Shown piece by piece: positions 33,383-44,863 of a stretch of DNA of 64,000 bases; the stretch's first letter is position 1, and the number at the start of each line of letters is the position of its first letter. Both the position numbers and the translations under genes were made by a program. This DNA is from Lota lota (taxonomy: Eukaryota > Chordata > Actinopteri > Gadiformes > Lotidae), in NCBI GenBank assembly GCA_026745465.1, contig JACYXH010000472.1, forward strand, positions 1,549,001 through 1,613,000, given 5' to 3'. Below the pieces are notes generated by a model. The model ran no database searches and had not been told where the DNA came from. It saw nothing but the letters and a program-made list of their open reading frames with translations.

Positions 33383-33436
33383 CACACTGGTCTGCTGGTA
33401 CACACTGGTCTGCTAGTACACACTGGTCTGCTGGTA
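33383..33436. repeat. 18-bp tandem repeat, three copies
   Basis: CACACTGGTCTGCTGGTA occurs at 33383, 33401 (one change) and 33419, preceded by a degraded copy. The unit is a multiple of 3, so the minus strand reads repeated TSRPVC, but no gene context supports coding. Confidence 0.95.
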
Positions 33437-33780
33437 ACCATGCGCTTTACAGCCAGCCCTATATTTCGGAATAATACTTTTCGGAATACTGAGCGATGAA
33501 ATTCAAGTAGATACCGCAGCAGAACCAACCCTTGTGGAGGGAGGGGGGAACTAGCCCCCCCTTCTATGGTGCTGACCTCTTCACATTCCGACCCGCGCTC
33601 GGTACGTGCGCACGTACTGTTAACAGCATTCCCATGAGGTCAAACGTGCGCATGCATATTTGTTCTGTGGTGGGGTACACGGGACTCATTTGCATTACTC
33701 AATGAGGCAAAGACTGGATGGTGTAGAGTGTGTGTGTGTGTGTGTGTGGTATGGTATGTGTGTTTTGGAGTGTGTGTGTA

Positions 33781-33816
<36 letters not shown>

Positions 33817-33983
33817 GGAGTGTGTGTTTGTGTGTCTGTATGTGTGTTGGAGTGTATGTGTGTGTTTTTGTGTGTGGGAGCTCAGTATCGTTTGTATTGG
33901 TTCTTCCCGCCCCGTCCCCAACGCTGTGTACTTTAATGTTTCGGTGGCGACCTTGGCCTGGATAAACCGGTCCTAATGGCCAA

Positions 33984-34190
33984 TGGCCGACCGCTGGTGG
34001 GGTCTGGCTGGCTGTGACGGAGGGATGAGGCCGACCGCTGGTGGGGTCTGGCTGGCTGTGACGGAGGGATGAGGCCGACCGCTGGTGGGGTCTGGCTGGC
34101 TGTGACGGAGGGATGAGGCCGACCGCTGGTGGGGTCTGGCTGGCTGTGACGGAGGGATGAGGCCGAACGCTGGTGGGGTCTGGCTGGCTT
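33984..34190. repeat. 44-bp minisatellite, about 4.7 copies
   Basis: The unit starts GGCCGACCGCTGGTGGGGTC and ends GTGACGGAGGGATGA. Copies are nearly identical except the last, which suggests recent expansion. The minus-strand frame 34305-33973 runs through it because no stop arises in any phase of the unit. Confidence 0.95.
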
Positions 34191-35262
34191 TGGTTGGTTG
34201 GTCGCTCTGTAGTTTCAGCTCTTTGAGCTTGTCTGATAGCAGACGACCCAAATCTGGGTGAACGGGGTGTTTCCCTTTCCTTCGCTTCATATTTGTTTCG
34301 AGCAATCAGTTCGCTGCATTACTGTAAATGTGATATTAGCTAACAGCAAACACAAACTCGGCCAGCACTAATAAACCTTTCCCTGCTGAAACATTCTGTC
34401 AGGACGCAGACGTTCATAAAATGTAAAGGTTACAAATCAACACTGTGTAGACGAGTTTCTCTTCAGTAGAATATTTCCTTAACGAAACAGGAAACAAGGC
34501 GTAGCTCCGCCCTTTGCAGTTTTTGGTTTCCGGGCCAAGTTCTATGCTGTCTCCCCCCAGAAGTTCTACTATAACATAATAGGACTTCTAGATAACAAAA
34601 TAGTTGCTCTGTGGTGGTTGAGTTGCAGAAATTACACCTGGTGGCTACTGACATTACAAATCGAACGAAACTGAAAGTTCTGGTGTTGAAGAATTGTGGC
34701 CGTTGTCGTTTGTTTACCCAATTATTTATAAATGTGTAAATAGTAATGTATAATTTAATTAGTTTTGCTTTGCCTATTAGTAAATATATATTTTTTATTA
34801 CAAAGCTAAAGTAAAATACAAAGCTAAAGTAAAATAAAAATGCAAATTCTAATTTTTAAGATTAAGTCACTAGAGACAAGATATCTGAATAAATGGACAT
34901 TATTAGCTAATAGGACACTCTACATATAGATAACATACTAAAGTAAAACACCAGGAGAGATGCTGCTCTGGTGTAGATCTCCTTTAGATCTCTGCTCTCT
35001 CGCTCTGTAAGCAGGTCACATTCCTCTAGCTGTGTTTATTTTATTATATACATGACGTGAGTCAGAATAACCTATGCTATTGCATTTGATGGCATATAGT
35101 GCAGATATATTGTATATTTCCAATGCTACATGCCTATGTCGTATACAGTGTGGTGGAGTGCACAAAAAGCGATAAATGGAAGACTGTGTCAACACGGAAG
35201 ATACATTATGGAGGAAAGTATTAGTGCTCGGTTTGAGGTACAACTAACACAGGTCCTGAGAT

Positions 35263-35440
35263 GCAGAGGGGAGAGGGGAGGGGGGAGAGGAGGTGATGGA
35301 GAGGGGAGAGGAGAGAGGGGAGGGGGGAGAGGAGGTGATGGAGAGGGGAGAGGAAAGAGGGGGGGAGAGGAGGTTATAAAGATGGGATAGGAGGTCATGT
35401 AGAGGGAAGAGGAGGTGAGGGAAAAGGGAGAGGGGAGAGA
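35263..35440. repeat. GGAGA-rich minisatellite
   Basis: Repeated GAGGGGAGAGGAGGTGATGG-type units with purines on one strand throughout. Prone to triplex or slipped structures. Confidence 0.85.
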
Positions 35441-35659
35441 CTTGGCACAGGGTCACCATCCCTGAGAAGAGAACCAGGAGCGTGGAGACAGGCAGCAGAG
35501 GGTTTGCTCTGTGTTGGCATGGGCTGTTATTAGAGTGGGCATGGAACCGGTGCCAAATACCAGCCTCTCAACTGGAGATCCAAGATGTAGGCAGACTCCT
35601 CCGGAAAAATACACAGCAACCATCTGCAGGAACGGCGTGAGGTTAGACACCTTCGTCTG

Positions 35660-35770
35660 TATGTGTATGTGTGTGTGTGTGTGTGTGTGTGTTTGTCTGT
35701 CTGTCTGTTGCACTTGGCAGTGTGTGTGTGTATGTGTCTGTCTGTCTGTCAGTCTGTCTGTTGCACTTGA

Positions 35771-35804
<34 letters not shown>

Positions 35805-36001
35805 TACACCAGTGTAATCAGCTGTCTGTGTGCATCCATGGGTACATGTTTATCTGAAAGATTATAATCTTTGCATAGTTGAGAATGTGTTGGCATGTGT
35901 GTTTGTTTGTCATCTTTGTCAAAGTGGATTTATATGCATGTGTGGGCGTGTGTGCGCACCAGTGTAATCTTCATCTGTGTATATGTGGGTGTATATGTTG
36001 G

Positions 36002-36044
<43 letters not shown>

Positions 36045-36080
36045 CTGCCACCTTTGTATGAGAATGTTTTTGTGTGTGTA

Positions 36081-36143
<63 letters not shown>

Positions 36144-36144
36144 A
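35660..36144. repeat. GT-rich compound microsatellite block
   Basis: Perfect GT arrays (for example 36084-36141) alternate with GTCTGTCT arrays and repeated TTGCACTTGRCAGTGTGTG and ACCAGTGTAATC elements. That shows block duplication of a composite unit rather than simple slippage. Confidence 0.9.
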
Positions 36145-37009
36145 CCACTGTAATCTTTGCCTGTGTATGAATGTGTTGGCATGTGTGTACTGTGTCTGTC
36201 GCCTTTGTCAAGGTGTGTGTGTATGTCTGTGTATGTCTGTGTATGTGTGTGGAACAGAAAGATAATAGTTGACCTTTCGGACAATTGTAAAAAACTGTAT
36301 TCCCTGTTGTTCGAGCCGCCCTCTGCTCCTAGTAACCTGCAGACCAGAGTACCTGAACCTGTTCCCTCTCCAAAGAGAACAGTCTTTCTCTTCCTCATCC
36401 AGATTAAAAACATGCAATCCAGTCCATCTACCCCTCCTCTGTGCAGAGAAACACAATGAGTTTCCAGAAACGAGGAGTAGCCATGCCTCTAGTAGTTGTC
36501 ATCATGAAGTTGCTACAACAGAATCAATCAGAATTTACGTGATGCGTGCTGGGGCACGTGCTGAAGCCAGGGAACATTAAAAGCATGTCAAAAGGATGCG
36601 AGCCTTCATCAAATGTAGTGACAGGAGAAAGACAGAGCGGGGAAGACACACAGACAGAGACAGAGAGCGAGAGCGAGAGAGAATGAATACAAAGTACATA
36701 ACATGGAGGAGGTGGGAGGCAGGGGGGGAAGTGGAACAAAACATAAAGAAAGAAGAGGAGGAATAGATTAAGAAAAATGGATGCAAAAACGTGAAGTAGG
36801 AGGGGCAGATGGAGAGAGAGAGAAAGAGAGAGAGAAAGAGTGAGAGAGGATGAGGATGAAAGTCTGAGAGTCTTCTTTTATTCAAAAAGTGAAGCATTGC
36901 AGAGCAGTTGCCGAATACAATCTGTTGGCTGACATTGTTAACCAATTACAAAAGCATTACGACCACTAAAATGGCTGACTAACGAGACAAAACACACCAG
37001 AAAAGCGCA

Positions 37010-37125
37010 GATATGGCTAGCGTGAGCATGGCTGGCGTGAGCACGGGTAGCGTGAGCATGGCTAACGTGAGCATGGCTAGCATTGCTGGGCTAGGGTTAG
37101 CATTGCTGGGCTAGGGTTAGCATTG
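37010..37125. repeat. 15-bp and 20-bp adjoining tandem repeats
   Basis: GCTAGCGTGAGCATG-like 15-mers (about four copies) pass into CATTGCTGGGCTAGGGTTAG 20-mers (about two and a half copies). The shared TAGC edges suggest that one arose from the other. Confidence 0.85.
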
Positions 37126-38680
37126 CTCGTCTCACACATTCTCCCTGCTTGTTTTAAATCTTCCAATGAAATAACGGCAACCGATGCTCATATGATACAG
37201 TCTACTTTAACAATAATGTTTGTAATGTTGGATAGTGGATCATTTCCTTGGCTGCCGTTATCCAGAGAAAAACGAATCTCTCTCTCCCACCTCCCTTCAT
37301 ATATGGTTGAACCATTACTTATTGCTAACAGTAAACCAACCCCCCTACACACACACACACACGCATGCACGCAGGCCATGCATGTCTAAAATAGAGACGT
37401 CTAAAATTAGCCAGGGCAGATTTTTTCACATGAAAAGCAAAACCTCAAGAGAACACAGATAAAAAGAGAGATGAAGAGAGAGAGAGAGATGAAGAGAGAG
37501 AGTTGGAGAGAGAGATATTGTGGGTTAAAAATAGCATCTGTGTCCTTTTGATCATGCTATTTATAGCGTGTACAAGAGAGCTGGTGCCAGAACAGTATTG
37601 TGAGGAAGGGTAGGCGATTGTTCGTCTCATTTGAAAGGCCATAGTGATCAGACAGAGGACTGAGAACAGTGTGTTTGTTTATGTTGAATTACAGTATGTC
37701 ATGTATGAATGCCTATAGTTTTATACCCTGAGAATTGTCCATGGTTTAAAGCCACACCACGTGTTGGGTTTTTAGATGTGGATAGAGATTTTATGATTTT
37801 ACAGCATTCTGATATGAAAGTAAGTTAATAAATTGAGACATTGATCACAGGGGCTTTTTAAGTAAAAACATGAATAAATAATCATTTGTAAAAAAAGAAA
37901 ACCCACAAATTATTCAACGTGAACTGGTTGCTATGGATACGTATTCCCCACCCTGGTTTATTGAACAACATTGTGTGATTATTACGACCGCAAGCTGTTA
38001 GCCGTCAAAGCTAATGGGGAAAAGAAAAGAAACAAAGATATAAACTTGGACTTGGACTTGGTAGCGAACCTGCTTCGCGCCGCTGAGCTAATTCACATTG
38101 CATGGTACAGTCCTCTCTGCACCGTAAATAAATGGATTAGAATGTATGCTTGTTCACAAATGAACCAAACGCACCCAAACCCACGTTCACGTTCTTTACA
38201 TGGATATTTATCTTTCAATCTTCCTCGTGTTATACCAGTATTATACACGCACGCACGCACACACACACACACACACACCTCTGTGTGTTTCTGATATGTA
38301 TATCAGAGGTGCCGCTGGCTCTCCATATTGAACTCCATTAATAGCGTCGGTGATGAATTATTAAATATCAGCCTTCTCTTTTTTTTTCTTTCTTCTTTTC
38401 TCAATAAAAAAACGGGCTGGCAAAGCACAACAGCGGCTGGTGTGAGGTGGGGGGGCAGCCAGGTGTTGAATGGTGAGAGATCGGAGCAGACAATAGAGGG
38501 GAGAACACAGAGGTGATGTGTGATATGTAAATGGATGTACCGTGGGCGGGGGGCTTTTGAAATGGCCGCTCGAACGTACGTCGATGTACATTTTATGTCC
38601 GGAGTAGCGTGTTTTGATGCTTAATGGTGTTCAAGCTTTTGTGTGTATGTGTGTGAGTGTGTGTTTGTTTACATATGTTT

Positions 38681-38715
<35 letters not shown>

Positions 38716-39078
38716 GTTAGTCACTACATAAGACCCCACTAAACCAGTGGTTTCCAAAGTGTGGGTGGCAACCTATAAGTGGGTCCCAGCAGAGGACTAA
38801 CTAGATTGTGTGATGGCCACAATAAAGATTTTCTTCCAAAATATTATGCACCCGTTTCATTTGTATTTCATGAGCATCATTACAATGCCTGAGCAACATC
38901 TACAATGGAAAGTTAATTATCTATCCTTTGTGGACAAGGTAGTGAGAATGTATCGTTTATTTTACAGCTGGACATATTTGGTGGGTGCTGGGCCCAAAGT
39001 ATCTCCCCCTTCTCTCATACAGATCAAGACCCGCTTGGATCAGACACGGGTTCCATCTTGCCCATGTTTGGACGTTAC

Positions 39079-39263
39079 CTTGAGGAGGGGCACGGGGAGG
39101 GGCCGGTTGTCCTTGTCCAGGGAGATGAAGGTGAAGAAGGCGGAGACGGCCCGGTATGTAGCCTTGTCGGCCTCGATGAGGGGCTCCACATCCACAATCA
39201 CCTGGATCTCCATGGAGCGGGGGCTGGTGAAGGTAATGCGGCCCTGCACCTTCAGCAGGGAGC
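39079..39263 (-). CDS. acot7: ACOT7 exon B, end of second hotdog domain
   Basis: With the split Gly from the previous exon this reads GSLLKVQGRITFTSPRSMEI, then QVIVDVEPLIEADKATYRAV, then SAFFTFISLDKDNRPLPVPLLK. Human has TISGRMTFTSNKSMEIEVLV and SAFFTYVSLSQEGRSLPVPQL, so the beta strands of the hotdog sheet are intact. The acceptor is gccaccag|GCTCCC and the donor CTCAAG|gtaacg. On the transcript the sequence just before the acceptor is a CCT-rich tandem array (plus-strand GGAGGA array, about 39283-39380). It supplies a strong polypyrimidine tract and repeats the context CCTGGTCCCTGGTGACGCC. Confidence 0.95.
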
Positions 39264-39282
39264 CTGGTGGCACCCGAGGGAC

Positions 39283-39380
39283 CAGGAGGAGGAGGAGGAG
39301 GAGGAGGAGGCGTCACCAGGGACCAGGAGGAGGAAGAGGAGGAGGCGTCACCAGGGACCAGGAGGAGGAGGGAGAGTCAA
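39283..39380. repeat. GGA-rich minisatellite at an ACOT7 acceptor
   Basis: (GGA)n blocks alternate with GCGTCACCAGGGACCAGGAG, present twice and preceded by a partial copy. The array abuts the acceptor of exon B and resembles the exon-edge sequence, so it probably grew by duplication of the splice-site region. Confidence 0.85.
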
Positions 39381-39550
39381 TACAGGTGGAGGTTAAACAT
39401 GTGCTGTATGTACACCGTAGGACTACAGGACTGCGTGGTCCAGAGGGACGTGCGGCCATTTCGGAGCCGAGAGATTATAATCTCTGTTGGTGGTCACATG
39501 GAGTTGATGTGCTTGTGTGGGGGAGTGTCTTTGTGTGTAAGTTTCTGCAG

Positions 39551-39640
39551 GATTCACTTTTTTCCTCTCAGCCCACAGCCCCTTCCTGGGGGACCGTAGG
39601 CCCGGGAAGGAACCGTGGGCTGAGAGGAAAAAAGTGAATC
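39551..39640. repeat. 90-nt inverted repeat with 26-bp exact arms
   Basis: The left arm 39551-39576 and right arm 39615-39640 are exact reverse complements over 26 bp. Inside, 39581-39590 (CCTTCCTGGG) and 39601-39610 (CCCGGGAAGG) pair with one mismatch. A 4x4 internal loop and a 10-nt terminal loop remain. Two further small hairpins follow (39640-39690 and 39714-39738). It lies in the intron upstream of ACOT7 exon B. Confidence 0.9.
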
Positions 39641-40434
39641 CCAAGTGAATCCCATGGGCCCTGGGACCAACGGTCCGAGGTCCCCTTGGGATTGTTTTGT
39701 CGGCCTCTGGGGTCAACCGATGTTACTGGACATCGTTGGCCCTGTGTATATATATATATATACTCTTTAATTTCTCCCTGCAAGTAACTTTCATGCAAGA
39801 CTTGTTTCATACTTGGCGGTTCCCATAGAAACGAGACAAGTAGTTTTCCTAGCTAATATTCTGGTCAGCTCTTGAGCGTACAACCCAGACGTTACAAAGG
39901 AAAGAGACCCGGGAGTTCAGGTCCATCCATAATGAAACACACGGCATGGTTCTGCTGCTCAGAGTGTCTGGAGGAGCAGGCCTTGAGCTGGTCTTTACTG
40001 ATCTGAAAGAGAGCGAGTGTGAGGGCTCTCTCTCCCACCACCAGGCCGATGAGGCCCTTCATCAAAGTCTGATCTGTCTGATCTGTCTCTCATATTTCTT
40101 CTTCTTCTTCTGAACTAATTTCCTCCTCCACTGCCCCCACCTCCATCTTCTCCCAACCTGTTCTGTTTCTAACCTTTACGTGCTGCCTGGTGGTGCATGG
40201 GGGAGGAGGCTAGGGTTATGGTGGGTGAGGGGAGGGTAAGGGAGAGGTGAGGGGAGCAGCACACCCCCCCCCCCCCCCCCTGCAGGCCGACAGCATGCGT
40301 TTCTTAAACTGATGTAACACACCCAGGCTAAATGCACAACATTCATCAAAAGGACATTGGGAGGCTGACCTGGTTAACTCCAGAGAACACGCCCTGGGTC
40401 CAGGGAGGAGAGATGTGTTAGAAACCCTCACACT

Positions 40435-40625
40435 GCATGGCCAGACAGCAGAATAGTGAGGCGGTGGTGAAGCAGAGAGGTACTGGGTTCAATCCCCCCT
40501 CATGTTCTCAACCTAACTTGTAGGCCTGCCTTAAGATGACCTAACCCCCTACCTACTCCTAAATTACATGTATCTAGATCAATGTAAGTCGCTTTTGATA
40601 AGAGCGTTTTCTAAATGACTAAAGA
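40435..40625 (+). repeat. tRNA-derived SINE, near full length
   Basis: B-box GGTTCAATCCC at 40486-40496, then a middle section with CCCCCTACCTACTCC and ACATGTATCTAGATCA, then the tail TAAGTCGCTTTTGATAAGAG and TTTTCTAAATGACTAAA. Same family as 8001-8195. It sits in an ACOT7 intron. Confidence 0.8.
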
Positions 40626-41126
40626 GTAAACAGTAAATGGGTTGAAGACAGTGCATGTTTGCAATCTATCTGTTGCACCTCATCTGTAAATTGGCCCCGT
40701 TTTTATATTGAGTTTTTCATGAAGCAGTTCCCCCCAGGAGACCGTGACCTGCTTTATATTTTATTCATGCTTGAGCTCAAATAAAACACCAACCCAGAGA
40801 CCTTGTTTATGTAGTATACAGTATTTATAGCACCGTATGTCTACAAACAGTCTGTCAGCACAGTCTATGACGTGAATTCTATACCATAGTGGTATCAATA
40901 TTAATGCCTGATCAATATCTTCAACGGATCTGTTTCAGCATCCTGGTTCATAGACAGATATTGAACAGCTCATATTCCACAGTTTGTCATGGTATATAAA
41001 GTTTATTATAACCAAAGAGTTGATAAAATGTGTTTGTCTTACATAGCGAGTGTGTTTGCACACAGACTTTGTTAACTGTGCTTAATGGTCTACGCCTATA
41101 TTATCTCATGCTACACAATAATAATT

Positions 41127-41175
<49 letters not shown>

Positions 41176-41544
41176 AGTGTTCGTGTGTGTGTGTTTCGAG
41201 AAGGGCACTCCTACATGAATCCAAGTTCATTAGCTCTGTATTAGCATAATAAGATAACTCACATTATGTTGCATAGCTTTGTATAGTTCCATCAGATTGT
41301 GTCAAATCATTTGCCATAATTATTTTGTGTTCGACTTATGAGATAAATTAAACATAAGCTTTAACAGCATCAAAATACCAACTGTCGTGTTGGCGAGCTA
41401 AATACCCATTTATTAATTATCATCATTATTGTTATGATTGATTTATTGGGAGAGGATACTGAACAGTGTGTGTGTTTTGAAGGGCCATGAGGCCTACCTC
41501 TACTACTATTACTACTACCAACCCCCTCTGACCTCTCTAAGCCC

Positions 41545-42412
41545 CCAAACACACCAACACATACATACCAACACACAAACACATACACACCAACAAATAC
41601 ATACCAACACACAAACACATACACACCAACACACAAACATATACACACAACCACATACACACAAACACATACACACAAACACATACACACAACCACATAC
41701 ACACCAACACATACATACCAACACACAAACACAACCACATACACAACAACACATACACACAAACACATACACGTCAACACACAAACACAGACACACCAAC
41801 ACACAAACACAACCACATATACACACAAACACATCAACACACAAACACAAACCCACCAACACACAAACACAAACACATACACACCAACACATACATACCA
41901 ACACACAAACACATACACACCAACACACAAACACATACACACAACCACATACACACCAACACATACACACAAACACATACACACAACCACATACACACAA
42001 CCACATACACACCAACACATACATACCAACACACAAACACAACCACATACACAACAACACATACACACAAACACATACACGTCAACACACAAACACAGAC
42101 ACACCAACACACAAACACATACACACCAATACACAAACACATACACACCAACACACAAACACATACACACCAACACATACATCTCAACACACAAACACAT
42201 ACACACCAACACACAAACACATACACACAACCACATACACACCAACACATACACACAAACACATAAACACACAAACACAGACACACCAACACACAAACAC
42301 AGACACACCAACACACAAACACAGACACACCAACACACAAACACAGACACACCAACACACCAACACATACACACCACCACACGAACACATACACACATGC
42401 ACACCAACACAG
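41545..42412. repeat. CA-rich minisatellite, about 870 bp
   Basis: Built from a few words, mainly ACACACCAACACACAAACAC, ATACACACAACCACATACAC and ACACCAACACATACATACCA, reshuffled in higher-order blocks. For example, the stretch around 41701-41800 recurs near 42006-42110. Open frames of over 300 codons on both strands follow from the absence of T-rich words and are not genes. Confidence 0.9.
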
Positions 42413-43038
42413 TATATACTGTAATATTAAGTGTATTCCACAGCCAAGTTTGAACAAAGGCTGAGGAAGGACTGGAAGGTCCCCACTAGGCAGAGCTGGG
42501 AGGACAGATGGTGGAAGAGATGTGAGCATCCCACAACCACAAGGCGGATGGAGACACAGAGGAGCACGCTGAAGCAGTCGGAGCTGACATCGCGGCTCTG
42601 AACATGTCCTCTCAGTGTGTGGTTCCCTTCGAACAAGTACACCCTCTGTAGTGTCGTGGATCCCTCTATATATACTGTATCTCCCTCTCTCCCTATGTCT
42701 CTCTCTCTCTCTCACTCCCTATGTCTCTCTCTCTCTTCCTCTCTGTCTCTCTGTCTCTCTCTCTCTCCTCCCCTCTCTCTTAGTCTTTCGCTCTCTCTAA
42801 CTTTTGGGCAACCTATTTAAAGGTTCTAAAACAGTACGGTGGAGAAGGAAACTGTGTGGTGTCCAGTTTACTTTTCATCATAGTTTATCACTATCCTATT
42901 CTCCCCCCTCCCCACTCAGCCCACCAAGCATGGCATACAATCTCCACTCTGCACACAGTAAAGTATAAAATGTGTGTAAATAAGATGTGATAAGTGTGTG
43001 TGGCCTTCCGTAAGGGTTAGGGTTAGGCGGAGGATTAC

Positions 43039-43155
43039 CTTTCTTGATCTTGCGGTGGAAGTTGATGGCGTCCACGCAGGCCGTGACGATGCGCGTGTTG
43101 CAGTGTCTGGCGCCCACGATGCCCGCCACCTCGTCCATCAGCTTCATGGTCACAC
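43039..43155 (-). CDS. acot7: ACOT7 exon C, second hotdog helix with catalytic motif
   Basis: Reads VTMKLMDEVAGIVGARHCNT then RIVTACVDAINFHRKIKKG. Human has VTMKLMDEVAGIVAARHCKT and NIVTASVDAINFHDKIRKG. The Asp of LMDEVAG corresponds to the second-domain catalytic aspartate described for mouse ACOT7 (Asp213), so the active site is intact. The acceptor is gcctgccag|GTGTGACC, in phase with GGA G from exon D. The donor is AAAG|gtaatc. On the plus strand the donor-side intron carries GGGTTAGGGTTAGG, a two-unit telomere-like repeat. Confidence 0.96.
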
Positions 43156-43265
43156 CTGGCAGGCGGCACACAACATGACGGTTAGCGGAGTTCTTGGTAT
43201 GATTCCCCATCACTGCAGCCTAACCTGGGGGCATCCTGGAGCCAGAAGCCCCCTAACATGCATCT

Positions 43266-43463
43266 GAATACACTGGAAGTACCGCTGGATAAAGGTGTCT
43301 GCTAAATAGGTAGGGTAGTCATTTAAAAAGACATGCAAGGTCAACTCCAGCGAAAGATGCTGGGTTGATACCCAATCTCTGAGGCCTGATCAAGCCCCTA
43401 CCTGGTCCTTAATGACATGTATCTAAATTCACTATGGATCAAATGGTGTGCTAAATAACGAAA
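43266..43463 (+). repeat. Two nested or adjacent tRNA-SINE fragments
   Basis: A tail fragment (GCTGGATAAAGGTGTCTGCT then AAATAGGTAG, about 43284-43312) is followed by a second copy with B-box-like GGTTGATACCC near 43364 and a tail ending GGTGTGCTAAATAACGAA at about 43445-43462. The fragments lie about 110 bp upstream of ACOT7 exon C. Confidence 0.6.
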
Positions 43464-44224
43464 TACTTACATTTTATAACACATCTATCTCAGATAGGAC
43501 ACATGTACACCATCTACCATGCACATACACACAGACAGACAGACAGACAGAGAGACAGACAGACAGATACACACACACACACTCACACACATACACACAC
43601 AGGAACACTAAATATACACCACACCACACCAAATATACAACATTAATTAATGTTTCTCTCCTTTCCACTCATTCTCTCAACACGAGGCCACTCAGAGTGG
43701 GTTTGAGGCCGGTCCAATACAGTCCTAGATGGACGACAACAGCAGGGGACCCAGAAGAGCTCTGGAGCAGAACACGAGTGCTGGCCTCAATCTGAAGGAA
43801 GTACTTCCACCTACTTCTGCCCTCCATTAGAGTTTACGGCCAGACACTTTAATCATCCGTTGAAAGTCAGCGTCATTTTGGAGGAAATTGAGGTTGTATT
43901 TGGAAGTAATTTGAGTATTTTATGGGGGGAAAATGGGTGGTATTAACTTTCGAACCATTTACTACACTATTGGGGCTACTTTGAATACCAGTATTAAAAT
44001 TGTCTAATGTAATCCAATTGAATAGAATCTCAAATTGAATGCCAGATTACTGATGCTATTGCATCATTGGTACAGTATTTCGAAGATGTGATTATTTATG
44101 ATCATGGTGCTGAATCGGCATTGAGGTCCAAATGAATGCTGAGGCTTTATGAGTTACTTCAGAAAGTAAAAAACTCTCCTTCCTATGCAATCAAGAGGCA
44201 TTATGGGAGCCAGCTGGCCTCTAT

Positions 44225-44256
44225 TATCCACAGTAACGAGGGAGGGAGAGAGAGAC

Positions 44257-44345
<89 letters not shown>

Positions 44346-44696
44346 GTGAGTGAGTGAGTGAGTGAGTGAGAGACAGAGAGAGAGAGACAGAGAGCCAGAG
44401 AGTGAGAGAGTGAGAGACAGAGAGAGGGACAGAGAGAGGGACAGAGAGACAGAGAGAGAGAGACAGAGAGAGAGAGACAGACAGAGAGAGAGACAGAGAG
44501 AGGGACAGAGAGACAGAGAGACAGAGAGACAGAGAGAGGGACAGAGAGACAGAGACAGAGAGAAAGAGAGAGACAGAGAGAGAGAGACAGAGAGAGCGAG
44601 ACAGAGAGAGGGACAGAGAGACAGAGAGACAGAGAGAGAGAGACAGAGAGAGGGACAGAGAGAGAGAGACAGAGAGACAGAGACAGAGACAGGGAC

Positions 44697-44763
<67 letters not shown>

Positions 44764-44863
44764 CAGAGAGCCAGAGAGTGAGAGACAGAGAGAGGGACAG
44801 AGAGACAGAGAGAGGGACAGAGAGACAGAGAGACAGAGAGAGAGAGACAGAGAGAGGGATGGG
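44225..44863. repeat. GA-rich satellite block with CAGAGA higher-order units
   Basis: A perfect GA array (to about 44341), then a (GAGT)7 array, then about 500 bp of GAGAGACAGAGAGAGGGACA-like units, with a second perfect GA array near 44710-44757. Nearly pure purine on one strand for 640 bp. Confidence 0.95.

Larger units (their letters stand above)
30695..39078 (-). other. acot7: ACOT7 intron A-B (last intron)
   Basis: 8,384 bp. Near the acceptor it has a TCAATCAATCAAATCTTTAT repeat end (about 30720-30739), typical of fish interspersed repeats, then (AC)n at 30821-30942. It also holds minisatellites at 33383-33436, 33984-34190 and 37010-37125, a GGA-rich array at about 35263-35440, and GT arrays at 33729-33880, 35660-36144 and 38680-38720. 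I saw no internal gene. Confidence 0.7.
39264..43038 (-). other. acot7: ACOT7 intron B-C
   Basis: 3,775 bp with the GGA array, the 90-nt hairpin, a SINE at 40435-40625, a C-run at 40265-40280, (GT)n at 41130-41168, and the CA-rich minisatellite at 41545-42412. No gene. Confidence 0.75.

Noticed and set aside
38810-39637. Plus-strand 275-codon frame across ACOT7 exon B
   Set aside because: Antisense to a confirmed exon and inflated by the GGA array.
41438-42424. 328-codon and 346-codon frames in the CA-rich minisatellite
   Set aside because: The longest open frames in the window, but they consist only of repeat-encoded HTNTQ or VCVCV words and overlap each other on opposite strands.
43013-43026. 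GGGTTAGGGTTAGG telomere-like repeat beside ACOT7 exon C
   Set aside because: Only two units; common by chance in introns and not evidence for an interstitial telomere.
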